The notes under the pieces: generated by a model | Databases searched by the model: none | What the model saw: the letters and a program-made list of their open reading frames with translations, nothing else | What the model was told of the DNA's origin: nothing | Part shown: positions 12,354 to 24,300 of the stretch, piece after piece | How the letters are laid out: every line of letters starts with the position of its first letter | How positions within the stretch are numbered: position 1 is the stretch's first letter | Source of the DNA: Diplolepis rosae | Taxonomy: Eukaryota > Arthropoda > Insecta > Hymenoptera > Diplolepididae | Direction of reading: 5' to 3' | Assembly: GCA_030998225.1 (NCBI GenBank) | Contig: JAPYXD010000484.1 | Span: forward strand, 4,030,001 to 4,094,000 | Length of the DNA: 64,000 nt | Made by a program: the position numbers and the translations under genes

Positions 12354-13682
12354 TTAATCAATGATATATTTTCCATTTTGTTCAATGACCTTTTGCCATC
12401 TTTCTGGTAACGTCATGATTCCACGCTCATAGAACTTCTAGTCTTCATCGGCAAAAAACTGAACCAAGTACGATTTCACAGCTTCATCATCATTGAAGGT
12501 TTTACCTTTCAAGGAGTTCTGCAAAGATCGAAATAAATAGTAATCTAATGGTGCAAGGTCAGGGCTATATGGTGGATGTAACATCTCTTCCCAACCAAGC
12601 CTTAATAATTATTGACAAGTAGTTAAAGATGTGTGTGGTGTAGCGTTGTCATGGTGAAAAACTACACCTTTACGATTCACCAATTCTAGCTGTTTTTCTT
12701 TGACCGCTGCGTTCAATTTTTTCAGCTGACGACAGTAGACATCCGAACTAATCGTTTGGTTCCTTGGAAACAGCTAAAAAATACCACACCTTTCCAATCC
12801 CACCAAACAGACACCATAAGCTCTTTTTGATGCAATTCAGCTTTCGATGTTGTTTGTGGTGGTTCATCACGCTTAGACCATGATTGTTTTCGAACGACGT
12901 TATTATAAACAATCCATTTTTCATCACCAGTGATAATTCATTTAAAAAATGATCGAATTCATTGCGATTAAGATGCAAATCACAAGCGTTGATGCGTTTT
13001 GTTAAGGTAGTTGATCCACGACAAATAAACCTTAGCCAAAAATAGATAATTTTGCTTTCAAGAATAGCAATATTATTATTGAAGGGCTATTTTGGAAGAG
13101 AAAAGATTAATTTCCATGAAAAAAATTTGGCTTGAGGCGATAAGAAAATAAGTTTGGGCAAAAATAAAATTTATTAATAAAATTATTTTTTTTGTGTTTC
13201 AAATTTTTTTCATGTAAAATAATCTTTTCTATTTCAAAATAGCCCTTCAATAATAATATTGCTATTCTCGGAAGCAAAATTATCTATTTTTGCCTGAAGT
13301 CTAATTTTCGTGGATGGAAACTACCTTAAATGAATTTCTTTAATTCATGTGGAATCGAAATATCAAGTTTTTTAACGAGTCCAAGACATTGTATATGACG
13401 CTCGATTGTTGATTTTGGAATTTATAATATTTTTTCAATTTCTCGCACAGTTACATGACGCTCCGATTCGATTATGGCTTTGATTTGGTCATCATCAACT
13501 TCATTTGTCTGACCTGAACGTTGCTCATCCAGAGCGGAATTTTTCAAACCAATTTCGACACTGTTTTTTAAGGCTTCCTCATCATACACATCACGTAACT
13601 TTTTAGCAGCCTGTGCTGCCTTCTTTCCTTTACGGCAATAAAAAAGCAAAATATGATGAAAATACTCGTTTTTACACTCCAT
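12354..13682 (-). pseudogene. mariner transposase, disrupted
   Basis: Cut-and-paste DDE/D transposase. The N-terminal HTH segment opens with MECKNEYFHHILLFY (ATG at 13680-13682). The catalytic core contains TGDEKW (first Asp kept, about 12,930), HHDNATPHT (second Asp kept) and APLDYYLF (third Asp kept), and the frame ends GKYIID-stop at 12354. Inactivation: a TTAA-flanked MITE at 13006-13325 splits the region before the catalytic domain; a one-base deletion adjoins that site; in-frame stops occur near 12,608 and 12,440. The catalytic triad therefore survives in a gene that cannot be translated. Confidence 0.85.
13006..13325. mobile_element. TTAA-flanked palindromic MITE, copy A
   Basis: Ends GGTAGTTGATCCACG and (inverted) CGTGGATGGAAACTACC are bounded by TTAA at 13002-13005 and 13326-13329. 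The terminal inverted repeats extend for about 100 bp (AATAGCAATATTATTATTGA versus its complement), so the element is nearly a foldback. A second, 634-bp copy is at 42477-43110. It landed inside the mariner transposase gene. Confidence 0.8.
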
Positions 13683-14040
13683 CTTGAAGTTGATGCCAAA
13701 CTAACAACTGTAAACGAAATTACGCGCAATTTGTTTGTAAAGCAAGCTTAGAGTAACAGCTAACAAATGCCAGAAGAAAAAGATCATGACATTGAAAGAA
13801 GCTATTTAAAAAAATGGTCAAAGACATCTATATTTGAAATCAGCAATTGCTTCTGGGACAACCCAATATACGACCGCTTGATAATTAAAATAATGATTTT
13901 AACAAATTTTCCAGAGAAGACAGGAATGCGTTACATTTTTCTGCATTTCTGTCTTCTCTGAAAAGTTTATTCAAATTATTATTTTATTAATAAAGTGTTG
14001 TATGTAATTAGTGACGTCAGACTCTACCACACGGCCTTAA

Positions 14041-14351
14041 TTCATTAATAAAACAAGAGTCTGCAATCAAGTCACCATCTTCATAAACACTTGCATCTTC
14101 TTAATCACAGTTGCTGTTATCGTCAACGATATTTGAAATCTAAAATCGAAAAGAAGAATGACAAATTTGCAAAGAGAAACAATAACAATTGTGAAAAGTA
14201 AATATGATTTTGCAAATTTTTCTGAAAATTTCATTTATTCTTTTTCTTGACAACAACTACATTTCAGTGATTAAAATTTTTTGGATTGCAAAATTTCGAA
14301 AAATATAAACATTGCAATTGGTGAATTCCTGTACTGATAGAAAATTTTAAC
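14041..14351. other. Flank left of giant PLE
   Basis: AT-rich sequence with no gene; probably the inner end of the outer inverted repeat, since weak resemblance to the complement of 37,360-37,530 is visible. Confidence 0.4.
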
Positions 14352-14366
14352 TTCCTTGGTAAATTT

Positions 14367-15394
14367 TTTTGTAATAGTTAATTTGGCATGGGGTCAGTTT
14401 TGATACGGATTTATTTTTTTAATTAAGTGATAGAACACATAAAAAATACAAAAGGCAAACGTTTCGGCCACAAATGGGGGCCCTCTTCAGTGCCAATTAG
14501 CTTAATAGTAACCTTTAAATATTTATTAACTAAGACATGCAACTTAATAATTATTGTATTTTTTGTTTTTTTGTTTTTTTCTTTGCTTATTGATATTAGA
14601 AAAAGATAGAGTAAACATGCGGAAAGACTTATGGGTAAGCGAGTTCCTAGGTGTGAAGGAACCAGACCGTTCCAAAAACTGTTCCAACGAGTAATCCTCT
14701 CCCACAGGAACCGTGAAAAATGCGACCGCGGAACACACTCTCTCAAGGGCACATATATAAACACGATTATTTCACCAAAGAAAGAAACAACACGATGGAG
14801 AATATAACGTGGATCCTTGGTAAAGCACGCACAGCAAATCACACACATTCACGAGCACCAGAAGTAAAGGACACTGAAGTTAAAACAATAAGAACGATGT
14901 AATTGGTACGGAAAAATTTTTATTTTGTATTTTCTCCGAAGCCGCAGAGATGACAGACGAAAGTAAGTCCACCACTCTGCCACATGGCTAAAAGAAAACT
15001 GATTTGGGAAGAAGTCGTATTTAGGAAGACTAGTGTTCAGAGTTTGACGTGTATAGAAAGCATTCTCCAGATAGGTCAGGTTCCAACACCAAGGGTTATA
15101 CACAGTAAAACCTTATTTTAATGTCCCCGGCACTTGAGATTATTATATGCTCAAGCGTCCGACAAAAGCAAAGACCCACCACATGTTCGAAAAACTCTGT
15201 AAAGAAAGGCACTCACTACGGTCCCGACGTCGTAAAAATTGTACACATTTCTGTGGATATAGAAAGTAAAATGCAACTAAAGTGGAAATTCACGAAAAAT
15301 TAAATTCCTGGTTTTTCGAAACCTCTGATTCTTAATAAATGGAACCCGGAAAAATACAATATTAAGTTTATAAGTATGATGTCCGAGTTTTTCA
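14367..15394 (-). repeat. PLE terminal segment, left (3' end in sense)
   Basis: This unique-sequence end of the element is repeated inverted at 35850-36877 and is translationally identical wherever frames exist. It carries the hammerhead motif (14454-14494, minus) and AATAAA on the minus strand at 14410-14415, about 45 nt before the end, where seven A residues (minus sense) abut the target duplication. It therefore looks like the true 3' terminus of the element RNA. A 141-codon frame (14423-14848) runs through the ribozyme motif and shows no protein family features; I do not call it a gene. Confidence 0.75.
14454..14494 (-). ncRNA. Hammerhead-ribozyme-like motif, left arm
   Basis: This is the mirror copy of 36750-36790, on the minus strand and sense with the full-length RT ORF, 3' of the satellite. 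Order: stem I GGCA, core CTGAAGA, stem II loop of 18 nt, GAAA, a minimal ACGT stem III, U17, stem I UGCC. Predicted self-cleavage lies between 14458 and 14457. Confidence 0.65.
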
Positions 15395-18300
15395 GATTAT
15401 AAGACTGTTGTAAAGTGGCAAAATATTACGAGAGTTATTCGAACTCTGACTTAAATAGAGTGGCCAATTAATACAGTAGCACTACGGATTCTAAGACTGA
15501 TAAAAAATGGCCAAGTAATGCGCGAGCACTTCGGACTCTAATTCTGAGTAAGGTGGCCAAGTAATGCGCGAGCACATCAGACTCTGATTCTGAGTAAGGT
15601 GGCCAAGTAATGCGCGAGTTCAATGGACGTCAGGACTGATATAAATGCAAAAATAGCCGCGAAATACGCGAGATCAAACGAAGTCTGACCTAAATAAGGA
15701 GGCAAAGTAATGCGCGAATTCTTAGGAGTACAGAATTTTTATATAAAGTGGCCAAGTAATTCGCGAGATCAATGGACGTCAGGACTGATATAAATGCACA
15801 AAAAGCCGCGTACTACGCGAGATCAAACAAAGTCTGACCTAAATAAGGTGGCAAAGTAATGAGCGAGCTCTTCGGACTCAGATTTTCAGTAAGGTGGCCA
15901 AGTAATGCGCGAGTTCAATGGACGTCAGGACTGATATAAATGCCAAAATAGCCTCGTAATACGCGAGATCAAACGAAGTCTGACCTAAATAAGGAGGCAA
16001 AGTAATGCGCGAATTCTTAGTACAGGATTTTTATATAAAGTGGCCAAGTAATGCGCGAGCTCTTCGGACTCTGGCTTAAAATTATGTGGCCAAGTAATTC
16101 GCGAGTTCAATGGACGTCAGGACTGATATAAATGCAAAAATAGCCGCGTAATACGCGAGATCAAACGAAGTCTGACCTAAATAAGGAGGCAAAGTAATGC
16201 GCGAATTCTTAGTACAGGATTTTTATATAAAGTGGCCAAGTAATGCGCGAGCTCTTCGGACTCTGGCTTAAAATTATGTGGCCAAGTAATTCGCGAGTTC
16301 AATGGACGTCAGGACTGATATAAATACAAAAATAGCCGCGTAATACGCAGTTTAACGAAGTCTAACCTGAAAAGAGTGGCCAAGTAATGCACGAATTTTT
16401 AGGGTTATAAGAATTTTTATAAAGTGGCCAAAAAATAATAATTAACACGTAGGCTCCTTAGACTATGACCTGAATAAGGCGGCCAAGTAATGCGCGAATT
16501 CTTAGTACAGGATTTTTATATAAAGTGGCCAAGTAATTCGCGAGTTCAATGGACGTCAGGACTGATATAAATGCAAAAATAGCCGCGTAATACGCGAGAT
16601 CAAACGAAATCTGACCTAAATAAGGTGGCAAAATAATGCGCGAATTCTTAGGACAGGATTTTTATATAAAGTGGCCAAGTAATGCGCGAGCTCTTCGGAC
16701 TCTGGCTTAAAATTATGTGGCCAAGTAATGAGCGAATTCTTAGTACAGAATTTTTATATATAAAGTGGCCAAGTAATGCGCGAGTTCAATGGACGTCAGG
16801 ACTGTTATAAATGCAAAAATAGCCGCGTAATACGCGAGATCAAACGAAGTCTGACCTAAATAAGGAGGCAAAGTAATGCGCGAATTCTTAGGAGTACAGA
16901 ATTTTTATATAAAGTAGCCAAGTAATGCGCGAGCTCTTCGGACTCTGGCTTAAAATTATGTGGCCAAGTAATGCGCGAGTTCAATGGACGTCAGGACTGA
17001 TATAAATACAAAAATGGCCGCGTAATACGGGAGTTGAACGAAGTCTGATCTGAAAAGAGTGGCCAAGTAATGCGCGAATTCTTAGGGGTATAAGAATTTT
17101 TATAAAGTGGCCAAAAAATAATAATTAACACTTAGGGTCCTTAGACTCTGACCTGAATAAAGCGGCCAAGTAATGTGCGAGCCCTTAGGACTCTGATTTA
17201 CAGTAAGGTGGCCAAGTAATGCGCGAGTTCAATGGACGTCAGGACTGATATAAATGCAAAAATAGCCGCGTAATTCGCGAGATCAAACGAAATCTGACCT
17301 AAATAAGGTGGCAAAGTAATGCGCGAATTCTTAGTACAGAATTTTTATATAAAGTGGCCAAGTAATGCGCGAGCTCTTCGGACTCTGGCTTAAAATTATG
17401 TGGCCAAGTAATTCGCGAGATCAATGGACGTCAGGACTGATATAAATGCACAAAAAGCCGCGTAATACGCCAGATCAAACAAAGTCTGACCTAAATAAGG
17501 AAGCAAAGTAATGCGCGAATTCTTAGGAGTACAGAATTTTTATGTAAAGTAGCCAAGTAATGCGCGAGCTCTTCGGACTCTGGCTTAAAATTATGTGGCC
17601 AAGTAATTCGCGAGATCAATGGACGTCAGGACTGATATAAATACAAAAATAGGCGCGTAATACGAGAGTTGAACACAGTCTGACCTGAAAAGAGTGGCCA
17701 AGTAATGCGCGAATTCTTAGGGTTATAAGAATTTTTATAAAGTGGCCAAAAAATAATAATTAACACTTAGGGTCCTTAGACTCTGACCTGAATAAAGCGG
17801 CCAAGTAATGCGCGAGCACTTCGGACTCAGATTTTCAGTAAGGTGGCCAAGTAATGCGCGAGTTCAATGGACGTCAGGACTGATATAAATGCACAATTAG
17901 CCGCGTAATACGCGAGATCAAACGAAGTCTGACCTAAATAAGGAGGCAAAATAATGCGCGAATTCTTAGGACAGGATTTTTATATAAAGCGGCCAAGTAA
18001 TGCGCGAGCTCTTCGGACTCTGGCTCAAAATTATGTGGCCAAGTAATGAGCGAATTCTTAGTACAGAATTTTTATATATAAAGTGGCCAAGTAATGCGCG
18101 AGTTCAATGGACGTCAGGACTGTTATAAATACAAAAATAGGCGCGTAATACGCGAGTTGAACGCAGTCTGACCTGAAAAGAGTGGCCAAGTAATGCGCGA
18201 ATTCTTAGGGGTATAAGAATTTTTATATAAAGTGGCCAAAAAATAATAATTAACATTTAGGGTCCTTAGACTCTGACCTGAATAATGCGGCCAAGTAATG

Positions 18301-21300
18301 CGCGAGCACTTCGGACTCAGATTTTCAGTAAGGTGGCCAATTAATGCGCGAGTTCAATGGAGTTCAGGACTGATATAAATGCAAAATAGCCGCGTAATAC
18401 GCGAGATCAAACAATGTCTGACCTAAATAAGGTGGAAAAGTAATGCGCGAATTCTTAGTACGGGATTTTTATATAAAGTGGCCAAGTAATGCGCGAGCTC
18501 TTCGGAATCTGGCTTAAAATTATGTGGCCAAGTAATGCGCGAGTACAATGGACGTCAGGACTGATATAAATACAAAAATAGCCGCGTAATACGCGAGTTG
18601 AACAAAGTCTGATCTGAAAAGAGTGGCCAAGTAATGCGCGAGCTCTTCGGACTCAGATTTTCAGTAAGGTGGCCAAGTAATGCGCGAGTTCAATGGACGT
18701 CAGGACTGATATAAATGCCAAAATAGCCTCGTAATACGCGAGATCAAACGAAGTCTGACCTAAATAAGGAGGCAAAGAAATGCGCGAATTCTTAGGAGTA
18801 CAGAATTTTTATATAAAGTGGCCAAGTAATGCGCGAGCTCTTCGGACTCTGGCTTAAAATTATGTGGCCAAGTAATGCGCGAGTTCAATGGACGTCAGGA
18901 CTGATATAAATACAAAAATAGCCGCGTAATACGCGAGTTGAACGAAGTCTAATCTGAAAAGAGTGGCCAAGTAATGCGCGAATTCTTAGGGGTATAAGAA
19001 TTTTTATAAAGTGGCCAAAAAATAATAATTAACACTTAGGGTCCTTAGACTCTGACCTGAATAAAGCGGCCAAGTAATGCGCGAGCACTTCGGACTCTGA
19101 TTTACAGTAAGGTGGCCAAGTAATGCGCGAGTTCAATGGACGTCAGGACTGATATAAATGCAAAAATAGCCGCGTAATACGCGAGATCAAACGAAATCTC
19201 ACCTAAATAAGGTGGCAAAGTAATGCGCGAATTCTTAGTACAGAATTTTAATATAAAGTGGCCGAGTAATGCGCGAGCTCTTCGGAATCTGGCTTAAAAT
19301 TATGTGGCCAAGTAATGCGCGAGTACAATGGACGTCAGGACTGATATAAATACAAAAATAGCCGCGTAATACGCGAGTTGAACAAAGTCTGATCTGAAAA
19401 GAGTGGCCAAGTAATGCGCGAGCTCTTCGGACTCAGATTTTCAGTAAGGTGGCCAAGTAATGCGCGAGTTCAATGGACGTCAGGACTGATATAAATGCCA
19501 AAATAGCCTCGTAATACGCGAGATCAAACGAAGTCTGACCTAAATAAGGAGGCAAAGAAATGCGCGAATTCTTAGGAGTACAGAATTTTTATATAAAGTG
19601 GCCAAGTAATGCGCGAGCTCTTCGGACTCTGGCTTAAAATTATGTGGCCAAGTAATGCGCGAGTTCAATGGACGTCAGGACTGATATAAATACAAAAATA
19701 GCCGCGTAATACGCGAGTTGAACGAAGTCTAATCTGAAAAGAGTGGCCAAGTAATGCGCGAATTCTTAGGGGTATAAGAATTTTTATAAAGTGGCCAAAA
19801 AATAATAATTAACACTTAGGGTCCTTAGACTCTGACCTGAATAAAGCGGCCAAGTAATGCGCGAGCACTTCGGACTCTGATTTACAGTAAGGTGGCCAAG
19901 TAATGCGCGAGTTCAATGGACGTCAGGACTGATATAAATGCAAAAAGAGCCGCGTAATACGCGAGATCAAACGAAATCTCACCTAAATAAGGTGGCAAAG
20001 TAATGCGCGAATTCTTAGTACAGAATTTTAATATAAAGTGGCCGAGTAATGCGCGAGCTCTTCGGAATCTGGCTTAAAATTATGTGGCCAAGTAATGCGC
20101 GAGTACAATGGACGTCAGGACTGATATAAATACAAAAATAGCCGCGTAATACGCGAGTTGAACAAAGTCTGATCTGAAAAGAGTGGCCAAGTAATGCGCG
20201 AGCTCTTCGGACTCAGATTTTCAGTAAGGTGGCCAAGTAATGCGCGAGTTCAATGGACGTCAGGACTGACATAAATGCCAAAATAGCCTCGTAATACGCG
20301 AGATCAAACGAAGTCTGACCTAAATAAGGAGGCAAAGTAATGCGCGAATTCTTAGTACAGGATTTTTATATAAAGTGGCCAAGTAATGCGCGAGCTCTTC
20401 GGACTCTGGCTTAAAATTATGTGGCCAAGTAATTCGCGAGTTCAATGGACGTCAGGACTGATATAAATGCAAAAATAGCCGCGTAATACGCGAGATCAAA
20501 CGAAGTCTGACCTAAATAAGGAGGCAAAGTAATGCGCGAATTCTTAGGAGTACAGAATTTTTATATAAAGTAGCCAAGTAATGCGCGAGCTCTTCGGACT
20601 CTGGCTTAAAATTATGTGGCCAAGTAATGAGCGAATTCTTAGTACAGAATTTTTATATATAAAGTGGCCAAGTAATGCGCGAGTTCAATGGACGTCAGGA
20701 CTGTTATAAATGCAAAAATAGCCGCGTAATACGCGAGATCAAACGAAGTCTGACCTAAATAAGGTGGCAAAATAATGCGCGAATTCTTAGGACAGGATTT
20801 TTATATAAAGTGGCCAAGTAATGCGCGAGCTCTTCGGACTCTGGCTTAAAATTATGTGGCCAAGTAATGAGCGAATTCTTAGTACAGAATTTTTATATAT
20901 AAAGTGGCCAAGTAATGCGCGAGTTCAATGGACGTCAGGACTGTTAAAAAAGCAAAAAAATCAGCGTAATACGCGAGATCAAACTAAGTCTGACCTAAAT
21001 AAGGAGGCAAAGTAATGCGCGAATTCTTAGGAGTACAGAATTTTTATATAAAGTAGCCAAGTAATGCGCGAGCTCTTCGGACTCTGGCTTAAAATTATGT
21101 GGCCAAGTAATGCGCGAGTTCAATGGACGTCAGGACTGATATAAATACAAAAATGGCCGCGTAATACGGGAGTTGAACGAAGTCTGATCTGAAAAGAGTG
21201 GCCAAGTAATGCGCGAATTCTTAGGGGTATAAGAATTTTTATAAAGTGGCCAAAAAATAATAATTAACACTTAGGGTCCTTAGACTCTGACCTGAATAAA

Positions 21301-24300
21301 GCGGCCAAGTAATGCGCGAGCACTTCGGACTCTGATTTACAGTAAGGTGGCCAAGTAATGCGCGAGTTCAATGGACGTCAGGACTGATATAAATGCAAAA
21401 ATAGCCGCGTAATTCGCGAGATCAAACGAAATCTGACCTAAATAAGGTGGCAAAGTAATGCGCGAATTCTTAGTACAGAATTTTTATATAAAGTGGCCAA
21501 GTAATGCGCGAGCTCTTCGGACTCTGGCTTAAAATTATGTGGCCAAGTAATTCGCGAGATCAATGGACGTCAGGACTGATATAAATGCACAAAAAGCCGC
21601 GTAATACGCCAGATCAAACAAAGTCTGACCTAAATAAGGAAGCAAAGTAATGCGCGAATTCTTAGGAGTACAGAATTTTTATGTAAAGTAGCCAAGTAAT
21701 GCGCGAGCTCTTCGGACTCTGGCTTAAAATTATGTGGCCAAGTAATTCGCGAGATCAATGGACGTCAGGACTGATATAAATACAAAAATAGGCGCGTAAT
21801 ACGAGAGTTGAACACAGTCTGACCTGAAAAGAGTGGCCAAGTAATGCGCGAATTCTTAGGGTTATAAGAATTTTTATAAAGTGGCCAAAAAATAATAATT
21901 AACACTTAGGGTCCTTAGACTCTGACCTGAATAAAGCGGCCAAGTAATGCGCGAGCACTTCGGACTCAGATTTTCAGTAAGGTGGCCAAGTAATGCGCGA
22001 GTTCAATGGACGTCAGGACTGATATAAATGCACAATTAGCCGCGTAATACGCGAGATCAAACGAAGTCTGACCTAAATAAGGAGGCAAAATAATGCGCGA
22101 ATTCTTAGGACAGGATTTTTATATAAAGTGGCCAAGTAATGCGCGAGCTCTTCGGACTCTGGCTCAAAATTATGTGGCCAAGTAATGAGCGAATTCTTAG
22201 TACAGAATTTTTATATATAAAGTGGCCAAGTAATGCGCGAGTTCAATGGACGTCAGGACTGTTATAAATACAAAAATAGGCGCGTAATACGCGAGTTGAA
22301 CGCAGTCTGACCTGAAAAGAGTGGCCAAGTAATGCGCGAATTCTTAGGGGTATAAGAATTTTTATATAAAGTGGCCAAAAAATAATAATTAACATTTAGG
22401 GTCCTTAGACTCTGACCTGAATAATGCGGCCAAGTAATGCGCGAGCACTTCGGACTCAGATTTTCAGTAAGGTGGCCAATTAATGCGCGAGTTCAATGGA
22501 GTTCAGGACTGATATAAATGCAAAAAAAGCCGCGTAATACGCGAGATCAAACAATGTCTGACCTAAATAAGGTGGAAAAGTAATGCGCGAATTCTTAGTA
22601 CGGGATTTTTATATAAAGTGGCCAAGTAATGCGCGAGCTCTTCGGAATCTGGCTTAAAATTATGTGGCCAAGTAATGCGCGAGTACAATGGACGTCAGGA
22701 CTGATATAAATACAAAAATAGCCGCGTAATACGCGAGTTGAACAAAGTCTGATCTGAAAAGAGTGGCCAAGTAATGCGCGAGCTCTTCGGACTCAGATTT
22801 TCAGTAAGGTGGCCAAGTAATGCGCGAGTTCAATGGACGTCAGGACTGATATAAATGCCAAAATAGCCTCGTAATACGCGAGATCAAACGAAGTCTGACC
22901 TAAATAAGGAGGCAAAGAAATGCGCGAATTCTTAGGAGTACAGAATTTTTATATAAAGTGGCCAAGTAATGCGCGAGCTCTTCGGACTCTGGCTTAAAAT
23001 TATGTGGCCAAGTAATGCGCGAGTTCAATGGACGTCAGGACTGATATAAATACAAAAATAGCCGCGTAATACGCGAGTTGAACGAAGTCTAATCTGAAAA
23101 GAGTGGCCAAGTAATGCGCGAATTCTTAGGGGTATAAGAATTTTTATAAAGTGGCCAAAAAATAATAATTAACACTTAGGGTCCTTAGACTCTGACCTGA
23201 ATAAAGCGGCCAAGTAATGCGCGAGCACTTCGGACTCTGATTTACAGTAAGGTGGCCAAGTAATGCGCGAGTTCAATGGACGTCAGGACTGATATAAATG
23301 CAAAAATAGCCGCGTAATACGCGAGATCAAACGAAATCTCACCTAAATAAGGTGGCAAAGTAATGCGCGAATTCTTAGTACAGAATTTTAATATAAAGTG
23401 GCCGAGTAATGCGCGAGCTCTTCGGAATCTGGCTTAAAATTATGTGGCCAAGTAATGCGCGAGTACAATGGACGTCAGGACTGATATAAATACAAAAATA
23501 GCCGCGTAATACGCGAGTTGAACAAAGTCTGATCTGAAAAGAGTGGCCAAGTAATGCGCGAGCTCTTCGGACTCAGATTTTCAGTAAGGTGGCCAAGTAA
23601 TGCGCGAGTTCAATGGACGTCAGGACTGATATAAATGCCAAAATAGCCTCGTAATACGCGAGATCAAACGAAGTCTGACCTAAATAAGGAGGCAAAGAAA
23701 TGCGCGAATTCTTAGGAGTACAGAATTTTTATATAAAGTGGCCAAGTAATGCGCGAGCTCTTCGGACTCTGGCTTAAAATTATGTGGCCAAGTAATGCGC
23801 GAGTTCAATGGACGTCAGGACTGATATAAATACAAAAATAGCCGCGTAATACGCGAGTTGAACGAAGTCTAATCTGAAAAGAGTGGCCAAGTAATGCGCG
23901 AATTCTTAGGGGTATAAGAATTTTTATAAAGTGGCCAAAAAATAATAATTAACACTTAGGGTCCTTAGACTCTGACCTGAATAAAGCGGCCAAGTAATGC
24001 GCGAGCACTTCGGACTCTGATTTACAGTAAGGTGGCCAAGTAATGCGCGAGTTCAATGGACGTCAGGACTGATATAAATGCAAAAAGAGCCGCGTAATAC
24101 GCGAGATCAAACGAAATCTCACCTAAATAAGGTGGCAAAGTAATGCGCGAATTCTTAGTACAGAATTTTAATATAAAGTGGCCGAGTAATGCGCGAGCTC
24201 TTCGGAATCTGGCTTAAAATTATGTGGCCAAGTAATGCGCGAGTACAATGGACGTCAGGACTGATATAAATACAAAAATAGCCGCGTAATACGCGAGTTG

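Larger units (their letters stand above)
12279..13866 (-). mobile_element. mariner-family transposon (decayed)
   Basis: The inverted tips TTGGGTTGTCCCAGAAGTAA (12279) and, at the right, TTGCTTCTGGGACAACCCAA (ending 13866) are flanked by TA. The length is 1588 bp, of which about 320 bp is a later MITE (13006-13325). The remaining roughly 1.27 kb is the normal mariner size. The transposase is on the minus strand and dead. Confidence 0.85.
12245..14036. mobile_element. TTAA-flanked MITE split by a mariner
   Basis: The tip GGCCATATGGTAGGCTCTGA at 12245 and its inverted partner ending CTACCACACGGCC at 14036 are each bounded by TTAA (12241-12244 and 14037-14040), the target signature of piggyBac-type elements. 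Apart from a 1.59-kb mariner at 12279-13866, only about 205 bp of the MITE remains. It sits in the left arm of the outer inverted repeat. Confidence 0.65.

Noticed and set aside
14423..14848. 141-codon frame in the PLE terminal segment (also 36396-36821)
   Set aside because: It runs through the hammerhead motif and has no recognisable domain; duplication in both arms adds no independent support.
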